DNA from: Paraburkholderia terricola
GTDB taxonomy: Bacteria > Pseudomonadota > Gammaproteobacteria > Burkholderiales > Burkholderiaceae
Direction of reading: 5' to 3'
Assembly (NCBI RefSeq): GCF_900142195.1
Contig: NZ_FRAB01000004.1
Span: 124,001-188,000 of the forward strand
DNA: 64,000 nucleotides
Shown: positions 12,585-21,159 of the stretch, in pieces
How positions within the stretch are numbered: the stretch's first letter is position 1
Layout: the number at the start of each line of letters is the position of its first letter
Notes under the pieces: generated by a model
Seen by the model: only the letters and a program-made list of their open reading frames with translations
Database searches by the model: none
What the model was told of the DNA's origin: nothing
Made by a program: the position numbers and the translations under genes

Positions 12585-13247
12585 ATGGATTCTTCCCTGA
12601 TACAGACCATTGCGGTGTACGCGCTGCCGGTGATTTTCGCGATCACGCTGCACGAAGCCGCCCATGGTTACGTCGCGCGCTGGCTCGGCGACAATACCGC
12701 GTACGTGCTCGGCCGCGTCTCCATCAATCCGATGCGGCACATCGACCCGCTCGGCACGATCGCGATTCCCCTGCTGTTGTACTTCGCCACCAGTGGCGCC
12801 TTCATGTTCGGTTACGCGAAGCCCGTGCCGGTCGCCTTCGGCAACTTGCGCAATCCGCGCTGGGACAGCCTGTGGGTGGCGGCGGCGGGTCCAGGATGCA
12901 ATTTCGTGCAGGCGCTGATCTGGGGCCTGTTCGGCGTCGCGCTCGCGGTGCTGAGCGTCGAGGAGCCGTTTCTCACGCGCATGGCGGGCGCGGGCGTCGG
13001 CGTGAACCTCGTGCTCGGCGTGCTCAACCTGTTTCCGCTGCCGCCGCTCGACGGCGGCCGGGTGCTGATGGCGCTGTTGCCGCCGCGGCAATCGATCGCG
13101 CTGTCGCGCCTCGAGCCCTACGGTTTTTTCATCGTGATGGCGCTGGTGATGACGGGCACGCTGACGCGTTACTGGTTGAGCCCGCTCGTCACGATCGGCT
13201 ACGCTGCGATTACCGCAATTCTGACTCCACTCGTTTCGCTTTTTTAA
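12585..13247 (+). CDS. site-2 protease family (M50) membrane metalloprotease
   Basis: A 220-residue integral membrane protein of the short SpoIVFB/RseP-like M50 family without a PDZ domain. The zinc motif is HEAAH (His23, Glu24, His27) in the first membrane segment, and the third ligand is Asp156 in PPLDGGRV. About five or six hydrophobic segments are present. Such proteases cut transmembrane substrates within the bilayer; the substrate here is unknown. The trpS start follows after only 6 bp, so the two genes are probably co-transcribed, as in many betaproteobacteria. Confidence 0.92.
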   Translation: MDSSLIQTIAVYALPVIFAITLHEAAHGYVARWLGDNTAYVLGRVSINPMRHIDPLGTIAIPLLLYFATSGAFMFGYAKPVPVAFGNLRNPRWDSLWVAAAGPGCNFVQALIWGLFGVALAVLSVEEPFLTRMAGAGVGVNLVLGVLNLFPLPPLDGGRVLMALLPPRQSIALSRLEPYGFFIVMALVMTGTLTRYWLSPLVTIGYAAITAILTPLVSLF

Positions 13248-13253
13248 ATAACC

Positions 13254-14456
13254 ATGTTCCCAGACCGTATCTTCTCCGGCATGCGGCCCACCGGGTCACT
13301 GCACCTCGGCCACTATCACGGCGTGCTGAAAAACTGGGTGCGGCTGCAGTCCGAATACCCGTGTTTCTTCTGCGTGGTCGACTGGCACGCGCTGACGACG
13401 CACTACGAAACGCCCGAAGTGATCGAAAAGAACGTCTGGGACGTGCTGATCGACTGGCTCGCCTCCGGCATCGATCCGGCGCAGGCCACGCTGTTCATCC
13501 AGAGCAAGGTGCCCGAGCACGCGGAACTGGCGCTGCTGCTCGGCATGAGCACGCCGCTCGGCTGGCTCGAACGCGTGCCGACCTACAAGGAGCAGATGGA
13601 GAAGCTGAAGGACAAGGACCTGTCCACTTACGGCTTCCTCGGCTATCCGGTGCTGATGGCGGCGGACATTCTGCTGTACCGCGGCTCGCTCGTGCCGGTC
13701 GGTGAAGATCAGGTGCCGCACGTCGAAATGACGCGTGAAATCGCGCGCCGTTTCAACTACCTGTACGGCCGTGAGCCGGGCTTCGAGGAAAAGGCCAGCG
13801 AAGCGGCGAAGAAGCTCGGCGGCAAGCGCGCGAAGCTGTATCACGAGTTGCGCAATGCCTACCAGCAGGAAGGCGACGACGAAGCGCTCGAACAGGCGCG
13901 CGCGATGTTGCAGGAGTCGCAGAGTCTGTCGATGAACGACCGCGAGCGGCTGTTCGGCTACCTCGAAGGGTCGCGCAAGATCATCCTCGTCGAGCCGCAG
14001 GCCATGCTCACGGAGGCGTCGCGCATGCCGGGTCTCGACGGCCAGAAAATGTCGAAGTCATACGGCAATACGATCGGCCTGCGCGAAGACGCGGAAACGA
14101 TCACGAAAAAAGTCCGCACCATGCCGACCGACCCGGCGCGCGTGCGCCGCACCGATCCGGGCGATCCGGACAAATGCCCGGTGTGGCAACTGCACCAGGT
14201 CTACACGGACGAAGCCACGCACGAGTGGGTGCAGAAGGGCTGCCGGACGGCCGGCATCGGTTGTCTCGAGTGCAAGCAGCCGGTGATCGAAGGCATCCTG
14301 CGCGAACAGCAGCCCATGCTCGAACGCGCGCAGAAGTACATGGACGATCCGTCGCTGTTGCGCGCGATCGTCGCCGACGGCTGCGACAAGGCCCGCAAGT
14401 TCGCCACCGAAACGATGCGCGACGTGCGGGAAGCGATGGGCCTGTCATACAACTGA
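13254..14456 (+). CDS. trpS: tryptophanyl-tRNA synthetase with inserted segment
   Basis: Charges tRNA-Trp. Class I motifs are clear: the HIGH equivalent SLHLGH (residues 15-20) and KMSKS at 265-269. The protein has 400 residues against about 334 in E. coli. The extra length lies mainly in a charged, helical insertion at about residues 173-240, between the two halves of the Rossmann fold, beginning near the GREPGFEEKASEAAKKLGG segment. A cysteine-containing stretch (GIGCLECKQPV) lies near the C-terminus. Enlarged TrpS of this type is common in Burkholderiales, so the insertion is lineage-typical rather than a defect. Confidence 0.97.
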   Translation: MFPDRIFSGMRPTGSLHLGHYHGVLKNWVRLQSEYPCFFCVVDWHALTTHYETPEVIEKNVWDVLIDWLASGIDPAQATLFIQSKVPEHAELALLLGMSTPLGWLERVPTYKEQMEKLKDKDLSTYGFLGYPVLMAADILLYRGSLVPVGEDQVPHVEMTREIARRFNYLYGREPGFEEKASEAAKKLGGKRAKLYHELRNAYQQEGDDEALEQARAMLQESQSLSMNDRERLFGYLEGSRKIILVEPQAMLTEASRMPGLDGQKMSKSYGNTIGLREDAETITKKVRTMPTDPARVRRTDPGDPDKCPVWQLHQVYTDEATHEWVQKGCRTAGIGCLECKQPVIEGILREQQPMLERAQKYMDDPSLLRAIVADGCDKARKFATETMRDVREAMGLSYN

Positions 14457-14472
14457 GCGGCGGGTGCAAGCG

Positions 14473-15078
14473 ATGAATACGCCGGCCGTCTCGCCGCCAT
14501 CGCACGGAAACGGCGAGCCGTCGCAGTGGGTGCGCCATTGGGCGCACCTGGTCGCGGCGGGCGGCGCCGTGCTGGACGTGGCATCGGGAGCCGGGCGGCA
14601 TGCGCGCTTTTTTGCGTCGCGGGGTCATCCGGTGACGGCGATCGACCGCGACGCAGTGGCGCTCGACACGATGCGCGACGAGCCGCTCATCACGACGTTC
14701 GCCGCCGACCTCGAGGGCGCCGCATGGCCTTTGTCGGACGACGCGAAATTCGCCGCTGTCGTCGTGACGAACTACCTGCATCGGCCGCTTTTTCCGCAGC
14801 TTCTGAACTTGCTCGCGCCCGGCGGCGTACTGGTTTACGAGACCTTCGCGCAAGGAAACGAAAGCATCGGCAAGCCCTCTAATCCCGCGTTCCTGCTCGC
14901 GCCCGGCGAACTGCTCGATGTGGTCCGGGGCCGCCTGCGGGTGGTCGCGTTTCAAGATGGTTTTCTCGCGCAGCCGCGTCCGGCTTACGTCCAGCGGATT
15001 TGCGCAATTCTCGAAGCGGAGCGCTCAGTCGACACCGCGCAGGCGGCACCCCCGCCTTGTTACGAGTTGGCTGGCTAA
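14473..15078 (+). CDS. class I SAM-dependent methyltransferase
   Basis: A ~200-residue Rossmann-fold methyltransferase. Motif I is VLDVASGAGRHARFFA, followed by the acidic motif II in VTAIDRDAVALD; VVVTNYLHRPLF is the motif IV region. It resembles TehB/UbiE-like small-molecule methyltransferases, but the substrate is not evident. I prefer the ATG at 14473; the GTG at 14464 is also in frame. It begins 16 bp after trpS and probably shares that transcript. dapA follows 43 bp later with its own candidate promoter. Confidence 0.85.
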   Translation: MNTPAVSPPSHGNGEPSQWVRHWAHLVAAGGAVLDVASGAGRHARFFASRGHPVTAIDRDAVALDTMRDEPLITTFAADLEGAAWPLSDDAKFAAVVVTNYLHRPLFPQLLNLLAPGGVLVYETFAQGNESIGKPSNPAFLLAPGELLDVVRGRLRVVAFQDGFLAQPRPAYVQRICAILEAERSVDTAQAAPPPCYELAG

Positions 15079-15083
15079 TCCGC

Positions 15084-15089
15084 TACAAT
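15084..15089 (+). promoter_or_regulatory. candidate -10 box of dapA
   Basis: TACAAT lies 32 bp upstream of the dapA ATG, just after the methyltransferase stop codon. No good -35 element; a TTGGCT further up is only 11 bp away. Confidence 0.45.
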
Positions 15090-15121
15090 CGCGGTTTACC
15101 TGATCAAATTCATGGCGTTTC

Positions 15122-16048
15122 ATGACTAACGGCAACCAGAGCGGCAATACAGGCAGCAACGACGGGGTCCGGATTCGCGGCAGCATTCCCGCCATCATCA
15201 CCCCCATGCTTGAAGACGGCAGCCTCGATCTGCCGGCGTTTCGCAAACTGATCGACTGGCATATCGCGGAGGGCACGAATGCGCTGGTCGTGGTCGGCAC
15301 GAGCGGCGAATCGGCCACGCTATCGGTCGAGGAACACGTGCTGATGGTCAAGACGGCGGTCGAGCACACGGCGGGCCGGATTCCGGTGATCGCGGGCTCG
15401 GGCGGCAATTCCACCACCGAGGCGATCGAACTCACGCAGCAGGCGAGGGAAGTGGGCGCGGACGCCACGCTGCAAGTCGTGCCGTACTACAACAAGCCGA
15501 CCCAGGAAGGCATCTATCGCCACTTCACGAAGATCGCGGAAACCGTCGATCTGCCGGTCATCCTGTACAACGTGCCCGGCCGCACCGTTGCGGACATGAG
15601 CAACGAAACCATCCTGCGTTGCGCGCAGGTGCCGGGCATCATTGGCGTGAAGGAAGCGACCGGCAACATCGATCGCGCCGCGCATCTGATCAAGTCGGCG
15701 CCCGCGCACTTCGGCATCTACAGCGGCGACGATCCCACCGCGATCGCGTTGATGCTGCTCGGCGGCCACGGCAATATTTCGGTCACCGCGAACGTCGCGC
15801 CGCGCGCGATGAGCGAACTGTGCAAGGCCGCGCTTGCCGCGGACGCCAGGACCGCCCGAGAGATTCATCTCAAACTCCTGTCGCTGCATAAGAACCTGTT
15901 CATCGAATCGAATCCGATTCCCGCGAAATGGGCGTTGCAGCAACTGGGTCGTGTGCAGGGCGGAATCCGCCTGCCGCTCACGCCGCTCGACGCGCAATAC
16001 CACGAAGCGGTACGCGGCGCGCTGCGCGAAGCGGGCCTGCTGGGCTAA
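15122..16048 (+). CDS. dapA: 4-hydroxy-tetrahydrodipicolinate synthase
   Basis: DapA condenses pyruvate with aspartate semialdehyde in lysine and meso-diaminopimelate synthesis, feeding both protein and peptidoglycan. The 308-residue TIM barrel shows [10 protein letters not shown] (substrate threonines), YNVPGRT with Tyr149, and the Schiff-base Lys177 in GVKEATGN. A polar ~15-residue N-terminal extension precedes the usual family start ([13 protein letters not shown]). bamC follows 130 bp downstream, an arrangement shared with E. coli dapA-bamC. Confidence 0.97.
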   Translation: MTNGNQSGNTGSNDGVRIRGSIPAIITPMLEDGSLDLPAFRKLIDWHIAEGTNALVVVGTSGESATLSVEEHVLMVKTAVEHTAGRIPVIAGSGGNSTTEAIELTQQAREVGADATLQVVPYYNKPTQEGIYRHFTKIAETVDLPVILYNVPGRTVADMSNETILRCAQVPGIIGVKEATGNIDRAAHLIKSAPAHFGIYSGDDPTAIALMLLGGHGNISVTANVAPRAMSELCKAALAADARTAREIHLKLLSLHKNLFIESNPIPAKWALQQLGRVQGGIRLPLTPLDAQYHEAVRGALREAGLLG

Positions 16049-16178
16049 GCGGACCCATCGCGGCACCCATCAGCGCTAACGAAAGCCTGCCACCGGCATC
16101 CCCTTAACCGACGTCGATCCAGCCCACGTTCCCGGCACACAGAACCAGGCACCGCGTTCCAGCATCACGAAGGACCTC

Positions 16179-17318
16179 ATGAAACGTTCCGCACTTTCCC
16201 TCCACGCAACCCGCATGGCGGCGCTGGCGCTTGCCCTCACGACGCTCGCCGGCTGTGACACGCTGAACGACTGGTTCGCTTCCGACCGCGTCAACTACAA
16301 GGGCGCGGGCAGCGCGCCGCCGCTCGCCGTTCCGGGCGACCTCACCACCACGCCGACCGATCAGCGCTATGTCGCGCCGCCCGCCAATCTGGCACTGGGC
16401 GGTGCCACGAAACGCGCGATCACCGCGGCGGGCAACGCCACCGAAGGGCAACCCACCGCGCAAGACCCGTTCGGCATGCACATCGAGCGCGACGGCGACC
16501 GCCGCTGGCTGGTGGTCGACGGCCGCTCGCCGGAACAACTGTGGTCGCAGTTGCAGGAGTTCTGGCAGGAAAACGGCTTCGCGCTGAAAACCGACGCGCC
16601 GGCCACCGGCATCCTGGTGACCGACTGGGCTGAAAATCGCGCCAATATTCCGGACGACTGGTTCCGCCGCACGGTGGGCAAGGTCATCGACTTCGCGTAT
16701 TCGTCGGGCACCCGCGACAGCTTCCGCACGCTCGTGTCGCGCGGTGCGTCCGACACCACGGACATCTCGATCACGCATAGCGCGATGGAAGAAATGCTGA
16801 CGGGCCAGGACAAGACGTCGTCTCGCTGGGAAGAGCGTCCGCGCGATCCCGCGCTGGAGGCGCTGTTCCTCACCAAGCTGATGCAGAAATTCGGCCTGAC
16901 CGAAGCGCAATCGAAGCAACTGCTGACCGATGCGCGTCCGGCTACCGCGCCGGCCAAAATCGACAAGACCGCGGGCGCGTCGACGCTCGATCTGCAGGAA
17001 TCGTTCGACCGTGCATGGCTGCGTGTGGGCCTTGCGCTCGACCGCACCAACTTCACCGTCGACAACCGCGACCGCGCAAAGGGGATCTACTACGTGCGTT
17101 ACGCGGATTCGATGCAGGAACTGAAGAAGGAGGGGCTGTTCGGCAAGCTGTTCTACAGCGGCAGTTCGTCGAAGAAGCCGGGTCAGGAATTCCTCGTCAA
17201 TGTGCGCTCCAAGGGCGACAGCGTGACGCAGGTCGCGGTGCTGGACGCGAACGGACAAGTGGACAACTCGTCCGACGCGCAACGCATCGTGACGCTGCTG
17301 CACGCGCAACTGAATTAA
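16179..17318 (+). CDS. bamC: outer membrane assembly lipoprotein BamC
   Basis: BamC (NlpB) is an accessory lipoprotein of the BAM complex that folds beta-barrel proteins into the outer membrane. The 379-residue precursor has a signal peptide with lipobox LAGC (Cys26), then an extended N-terminal stretch (the part that binds BamD in E. coli) and two helix-grip domains (about 95-200 and 265-379), including TDWAENRANIPDDW. AAGGA precedes the ATG. The location after dapA is conserved. The MBL hydrolase gene starts 8 bp later. Confidence 0.95.
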   Translation: MKRSALSLHATRMAALALALTTLAGCDTLNDWFASDRVNYKGAGSAPPLAVPGDLTTTPTDQRYVAPPANLALGGATKRAITAAGNATEGQPTAQDPFGMHIERDGDRRWLVVDGRSPEQLWSQLQEFWQENGFALKTDAPATGILVTDWAENRANIPDDWFRRTVGKVIDFAYSSGTRDSFRTLVSRGASDTTDISITHSAMEEMLTGQDKTSSRWEERPRDPALEALFLTKLMQKFGLTEAQSKQLLTDARPATAPAKIDKTAGASTLDLQESFDRAWLRVGLALDRTNFTVDNRDRAKGIYYVRYADSMQELKKEGLFGKLFYSGSSSKKPGQEFLVNVRSKGDSVTQVAVLDANGQVDNSSDAQRIVTLLHAQLN

Positions 17319-17325
17319 GCGGGCC

Positions 17326-18099
17326 GTGAGGTTCGCGAGTCTTGGCAGCGGCAGTGAAGGGAATGCGTTGCTGGTCGAAGCGCGCAGCGGCGCCACAACC
17401 ACGCGCGTGTTGCTCGACTGCGGCTTCTCGGCCAAGGAAGTCGAGCGGCGTTTGGCGCGGCTCGGCGCGAGCGCTGAGGCCCTCGACGCCATTCTCATCA
17501 CGCACGAACACAGCGACCACATCGGCAGCGCGCTGACACTGGCGCGCAAGTGGTCGATTCCGCTGTACATGAGCTGGGGCACCGCCCGCGCAGTGGGCGC
17601 GGACGAAGCCGATGTCGACCTGCAGGTGCTGTGGGGCGACGAGGCGGTGGCAATCGGCGACCTCGGGATCCTCCCTTACACCGTTCCGCACGACGCCCGG
17701 GAGCCGCTGCAGTATGTGTTCTCGAACGGCGCCAGCCGGCTCGGCGTGCTGACCGATGTCGGCACTTCGACGCCGCATATCAGTTCGGTGCTGAGCGGCT
17801 GCGACGCGCTAGTGCTCGAGTGTAATCACGATCTGCGAATGCTGGCGGGCAGCCGCTATCCGCAATCGCTGAAGGCGCGCATCGGCGGCAATCACGGGCA
17901 TTTGAACAACGACGCGGCGGCGGAGATTCTGGCGTCGCTCGACCGGTCGCGCTTGCGTCACCTGGTAGCCGCGCATCTGAGCCAGCAAAACAACTTGCCG
18001 GAACTGGCACAAGCCGCGATGGCGGGTGTGCTGGGCTCGGAGCCCGCCGAAGTGGTGGTGGCTTCGCAGGACGAAGGCTTTGCGTGGCTGAGTTTGTGA
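17326..18099 (+). CDS. MBL-fold metallohydrolase (YycJ/WalJ-like)
   Basis: A 257-residue metallo-beta-lactamase-fold hydrolase with the metal-binding motif HEHSDH at residues 60-65 and further conserved His/Asp residues in VLTDVGTSTPH, ECNHD and GNHGHLNND. The N-terminal RFASLGSGSEGNALLVE is typical of the YycJ group; relatives have been linked to DNA processing in Firmicutes, but function here is untested. It starts with GTG, 8 bp after bamC, so it is probably translated from the same mRNA. A perfect hairpin terminator follows. Confidence 0.9.
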   Translation: MRFASLGSGSEGNALLVEARSGATTTRVLLDCGFSAKEVERRLARLGASAEALDAILITHEHSDHIGSALTLARKWSIPLYMSWGTARAVGADEADVDLQVLWGDEAVAIGDLGILPYTVPHDAREPLQYVFSNGASRLGVLTDVGTSTPHISSVLSGCDALVLECNHDLRMLAGSRYPQSLKARIGGNHGHLNNDAAAEILASLDRSRLRHLVAAHLSQQNNLPELAQAAMAGVLGSEPAEVVVASQDEGFAWLSL

Positions 18100-18132
18100 C
18101 GCGCATCTGAGCCGCGTGCGGACGCTGCATTG

Positions 18133-18169
18133 AAAAAGCCCATAACGATCGCTCGTTATGGGCTTTTTT
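18133..18169. terminator. bidirectional intrinsic terminator
   Basis: A perfect 16-bp stem (18133-18148 with 18153-18168) with a 4-base loop; the stem itself carries an A run on one side and a T run on the other. It sits between the convergent MBL hydrolase and Bax-inhibitor genes, so it can end both transcripts. Confidence 0.93.
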
Positions 18170-18208
18170 CCAAGGCGGGCGTTTTGGGCGCCGCGCCTCG
18201 AATCATCT

Positions 18209-18907
18209 TTAGTTGCGGTTGCCGCCGAAAATACCAAGCAGCGCCAGCAGGTTGACGAACACGTTGTAAAGATCCAGGTAGATCGCGAGCGCAGCGGTGA
18301 TGTAGTTCGTTTCACCACCGTTCACGACGCGCTGCACGTCGAACAGCATGTAGGCCGAGAAGATCACGATGGCCATGACCGAAACCGTCAGCATCAAGGC
18401 CGGCAGATGCAGGAACACGTTCGCGACCGAAGCGAGCAGCAGCACGATCACGCCCATGAAGAGCCACTTGCCGAGACCCGAGAAGTCGCGCTTGCTGACC
18501 GTGGCGATCGTTGCCATCGAGGCAAAGATCACACCAGTGCCACCAAAGGCGAGCATGATCAGCGACGGCCCATTCGAGAAACCGAGCACGAAGCCGAGGA
18601 TGCGCGACAGCATCAGGCCCATGAAGAACGTGAAGCCGAGCAGCACAAAGACGCCGACAGCGCTGTCTTTGGTCTTCTCGATGGCGAACATGAAGCCGAA
18701 GGCGATCGCGAAGAACGCCAGCATGCTCATGGCGGGGCTGGTGGCGGCGAACAGCGAGAAACCGGTAGCGAGGCCAACCCACGCGCCCAGCACTGTCGGA
18801 ATCATGGACAGCGCCAGCAGCCAGTAGGTGTTCCGTAGCACGCGGTTACGCGTTTCGACTGTGCTGACCGCGCCAGTGCGGCCAAAGCTATACGGATGTT
18901 CGTTCAT
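18209..18907 (-). CDS. Bax inhibitor-1/YccA family membrane protein
   Basis: A 232-residue polytopic inner-membrane protein with about seven hydrophobic segments and the family's terminal acidic and basic positions. Bacterial BI-1/YccA proteins are pH-sensitive calcium leak channels in structural studies (BsYetJ). E. coli YccA interacts with and inhibits the FtsH protease; HflKC, another FtsH partner, is also encoded in this window. AAGGAGA precedes the ATG. The gene is monocistronic, ends at the shared terminator and is divergent from ndk across 296 bp. Confidence 0.93.
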   Translation of the reverse strand: MNEHPYSFGRTGAVSTVETRNRVLRNTYWLLALSMIPTVLGAWVGLATGFSLFAATSPAMSMLAFFAIAFGFMFAIEKTKDSAVGVFVLLGFTFFMGLMLSRILGFVLGFSNGPSLIMLAFGGTGVIFASMATIATVSKRDFSGLGKWLFMGVIVLLLASVANVFLHLPALMLTVSVMAIVIFSAYMLFDVQRVVNGGETNYITAALAIYLDLYNVFVNLLALLGIFGGNRN

Positions 18908-19151
18908 GGTCTCTCCTTACGTCAGAAGCGTGTTGCGTAGTGGTTGTACAGCGGGTGTACCGAAATCGTGCAGCGCCTGCCGGATTTTGCCGCCGGTCGC
19001 GCGGTGTTCATTCCTAAGATTGGCGCGGTGGCGAGGAGTTTCAATGGCCTCGAAATCTCCAACAAGGCCTACGCTATCAGCATTCCGGAACTCCTGCTTG
19101 AAGCCTTTCAATGCTGTAAGGGTTCAATCGCAATCATACATGGGAACATGC

Positions 19152-19157
19152 TACAAT
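19152..19157 (+). promoter_or_regulatory. candidate -10 box of ndk
   Basis: TACAAT lies 46 bp before the ndk ATG, in the same 'ctacaatagcg' context seen before other genes in this window. GGAG at about 19195 is the ribosome binding site. The rest of the 296-bp divergent region holds no convincing gene. Confidence 0.5.
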
Positions 19158-19203
19158 AGCGGATTCATTTGAATCTGTAACCTCTTAATTTTTTGGAGTT
19201 TTT

Positions 19204-19629
19204 ATGGCGATCGAACGCACTTTGTCGATTATCAAGCCGGACGCAGTGGCCAAGAACGTGATCGGCCAGATCTACAGCCGTTTCGAAAACGCAGGCCTGA
19301 AGATCGTGGCTTCGCGCATGGTCCACCTGTCGCGCGCCGACGCGGAGAAGTTCTACGCTGTGCACGCCGCACGCCCGTTCTTCAAGGATCTGGTCGAGTT
19401 CATGATCTCGGGTCCGGTGGTCGTGCAAGTGTTGGAAGGCGAAAACGCCGTCCTGAAGCATCGTGATCTGATGGGCGCGACCGACCCGAAGAAGGCGGAA
19501 AAGGGCACGATCCGTGCTGACTTCGCCGACAGCATCGACGCTAACGCGGTGCACGGTTCGGACGCCGCTGAAACGGCTGCGGTCGAGATCGCATTCTTCT
19601 TCCCGCAAGTGAACGTCTATTCGCGTTGA
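19204..19629 (+). CDS. ndk: nucleoside diphosphate kinase
   Basis: Ndk transfers the gamma-phosphate from ATP to other (deoxy)nucleoside diphosphates by a phosphohistidine ping-pong mechanism. The 141-residue chain has the expected [12 protein letters not shown] start and the active-site His117 in NAVHGSD. Length and motifs match the family. It is followed by a 147-bp gap containing a strong hairpin before rlmN. Confidence 0.98.
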   Translation: MAIERTLSIIKPDAVAKNVIGQIYSRFENAGLKIVASRMVHLSRADAEKFYAVHAARPFFKDLVEFMISGPVVVQVLEGENAVLKHRDLMGATDPKKAEKGTIRADFADSIDANAVHGSDAAETAAVEIAFFFPQVNVYSR

Positions 19630-19733
19630 TGCAGATTTGCGCCGTGCGATCCGTGCAGCCGGTTTGGATTAATCGCACGAATCGCCTGGCAAAGTAGTAA
19701 GGTAAAAGCAGCAGGAATGGGCGCGAACGGCAT

Positions 19734-19763
19734 TGCGTTCATGCAGCTTGTTGCATGAACGCA
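19734..19763 (+). repeat. 12-bp perfect inverted repeat upstream of rlmN
   Basis: TGCGTTCATGCA (19734-19745) is repeated inverted at 19752-19763 with a 6-base loop. No T run follows, so it is not a standard terminator. It ends 13 bp before the first and 28 bp before the second in-frame ATG of rlmN. It could be an mRNA hairpin in the leader or a protein-binding site. Confidence 0.8.
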
Positions 19764-19791
19764 GTCTCGCACTGAAATGGCAGGATTCGAC

Positions 19792-20943
19792 ATGACGAGC
19801 AGTCCCACCGTCAACCTTCTCGACCTAGACGCCCAAGGGCTTGTCGCCTATTGCGACAGTCTGGGCGAGAAGCCGTTTCGCGCCAAGCAATTGCAGCGCT
19901 GGATTCACCAATACAACGCTGCCGATTTCGACGGCATGACCGATCTGGCGAAGTCCTTGCGCGAAAAGCTCAAGGGGCGCGCCACGATCTCGATGCCGGG
20001 CATCGTCAGCGACCACATTTCGACCGACGGCACACGCAAGTGGCTGATCGACGTCGGCAACAGCAATGCGGTCGAAACCGTTTTCATCCCCGAGGAAACG
20101 CGCGGTACGCTGTGCGTGTCGTCGCAAGCGGGGTGCGCGGTCAATTGCCGTTTCTGTTCGACCGGCAAACAGGGGTTCTCCCGCAATCTCACCACCGGCG
20201 AAATCATCGGCCAGTTGCGCATGGCTGAATTTGCGCTGCGCGCGTCGCGCGGCACGGCAGGCGGCCGGGCCACGGGCGGCGACGGCAAGGGCGAGCGCGT
20301 CGTCACGAACGTCGTGATGATGGGCATGGGCGAGCCGTTGCTCAATTACGACGCGGTGGTGCCCGCCATGCGCCTGATGCTCGACGACAACGCATACGGC
20401 CTGTCGCGTCGGCGCGTCACGTTGTCGACCTCGGGCGTGGTGCCGATGATGGACCGTCTCGGCGCCGATCTGCCGGTCGCGCTCGCGGTCTCGCTGCATG
20501 CGCCTAGCGATCCGCTGCGCGACATGCTGGTGCCGCTCAACAAGAAGTATCCGCTGCGCGAACTGATGGCGGCTTGCCAGCGCTATCTGAAAGTCGCGCC
20601 GCGCGATTTCATTACGTTTGAATATTGCATGCTCGACGGCGTGAACGACAGCGAGGCGCAAGCACGCGAACTGCTGGCCGTGACGCGCGACGTGCCGTGC
20701 AAATTCAACCTGATTCCGTTCAATCCGTTCCCGGAGTCGGGCCTCATCCGCTCGAAGCCGGAACAGATCAAGCGGTTTGCACAAGTGTTGATGGACGCGG
20801 GCGTCGTCACCACGGTGCGTAAGACACGCGGCGATGATATCGACGCTGCCTGCGGTCAGTTGGCCGGTGCGGTGAAAGATCGCACGCGTCTTGCTGAGCG
20901 CACCGGGAAGGCGGCAAAGGTCATCGAGGTTCGCGCCGTGTAA
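19792..20943 (+). CDS. rlmN: dual-specificity 23S rRNA/tRNA A2503/A37 methyltransferase
   Basis: A radical-SAM enzyme that makes 2-methyladenosine at 23S rRNA A2503 and at A37 of some tRNAs. The 383-residue protein has the N-terminal HhH-like region, the [4Fe-4S] motif CAVNCRFC (Cys115, Cys119, Cys122) and a C-terminal catalytic cysteine in DAACGQL. A Gly/Arg-rich loop (about residues 155-170, [17 protein letters not shown]) is typical of betaproteobacterial versions. I prefer the ATG at 19792, which has AGGA at 19782-19785; an upstream ATG at 19777 is also in frame. It heads the cluster rlmN-rodZ-ispG-hisS-yfgM-bamB-der, as in E. coli. Confidence 0.96.
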   Translation: MTSSPTVNLLDLDAQGLVAYCDSLGEKPFRAKQLQRWIHQYNAADFDGMTDLAKSLREKLKGRATISMPGIVSDHISTDGTRKWLIDVGNSNAVETVFIPEETRGTLCVSSQAGCAVNCRFCSTGKQGFSRNLTTGEIIGQLRMAEFALRASRGTAGGRATGGDGKGERVVTNVVMMGMGEPLLNYDAVVPAMRLMLDDNAYGLSRRRVTLSTSGVVPMMDRLGADLPVALAVSLHAPSDPLRDMLVPLNKKYPLRELMAACQRYLKVAPRDFITFEYCMLDGVNDSEAQARELLAVTRDVPCKFNLIPFNPFPESGLIRSKPEQIKRFAQVLMDAGVVTTVRKTRGDDIDAACGQLAGAVKDRTRLAERTGKAAKVIEVRAV

Positions 20944-21159
20944 TCGTGTCGGCGGGCAGGGCGCCGGCGCTCAGTGGAAAGTTCCACGAGTGCGCGAAAG
21001 TCCTGATCGTCAGTCACGGTTGAAAAGAAAGTTTGCAGAAGCGATCGGAAGCGGCACATGGGGCCGCACATTTTGTTATAAACGGTCTGCGATTCGGGCG
21101 AGAGGCTTTAGCCCGTCCGGGCGCACAAGTGAAAAAGAATCGACGCTAAAGGATTTGGG

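Noticed and set aside
18917..19159. Overlapping short open frames on both strands between the Bax-inhibitor gene and ndk
   Set aside because: No ribosome binding site, no similarity and no codon bias that I can recognise; the region is better explained as the divergent promoter region.
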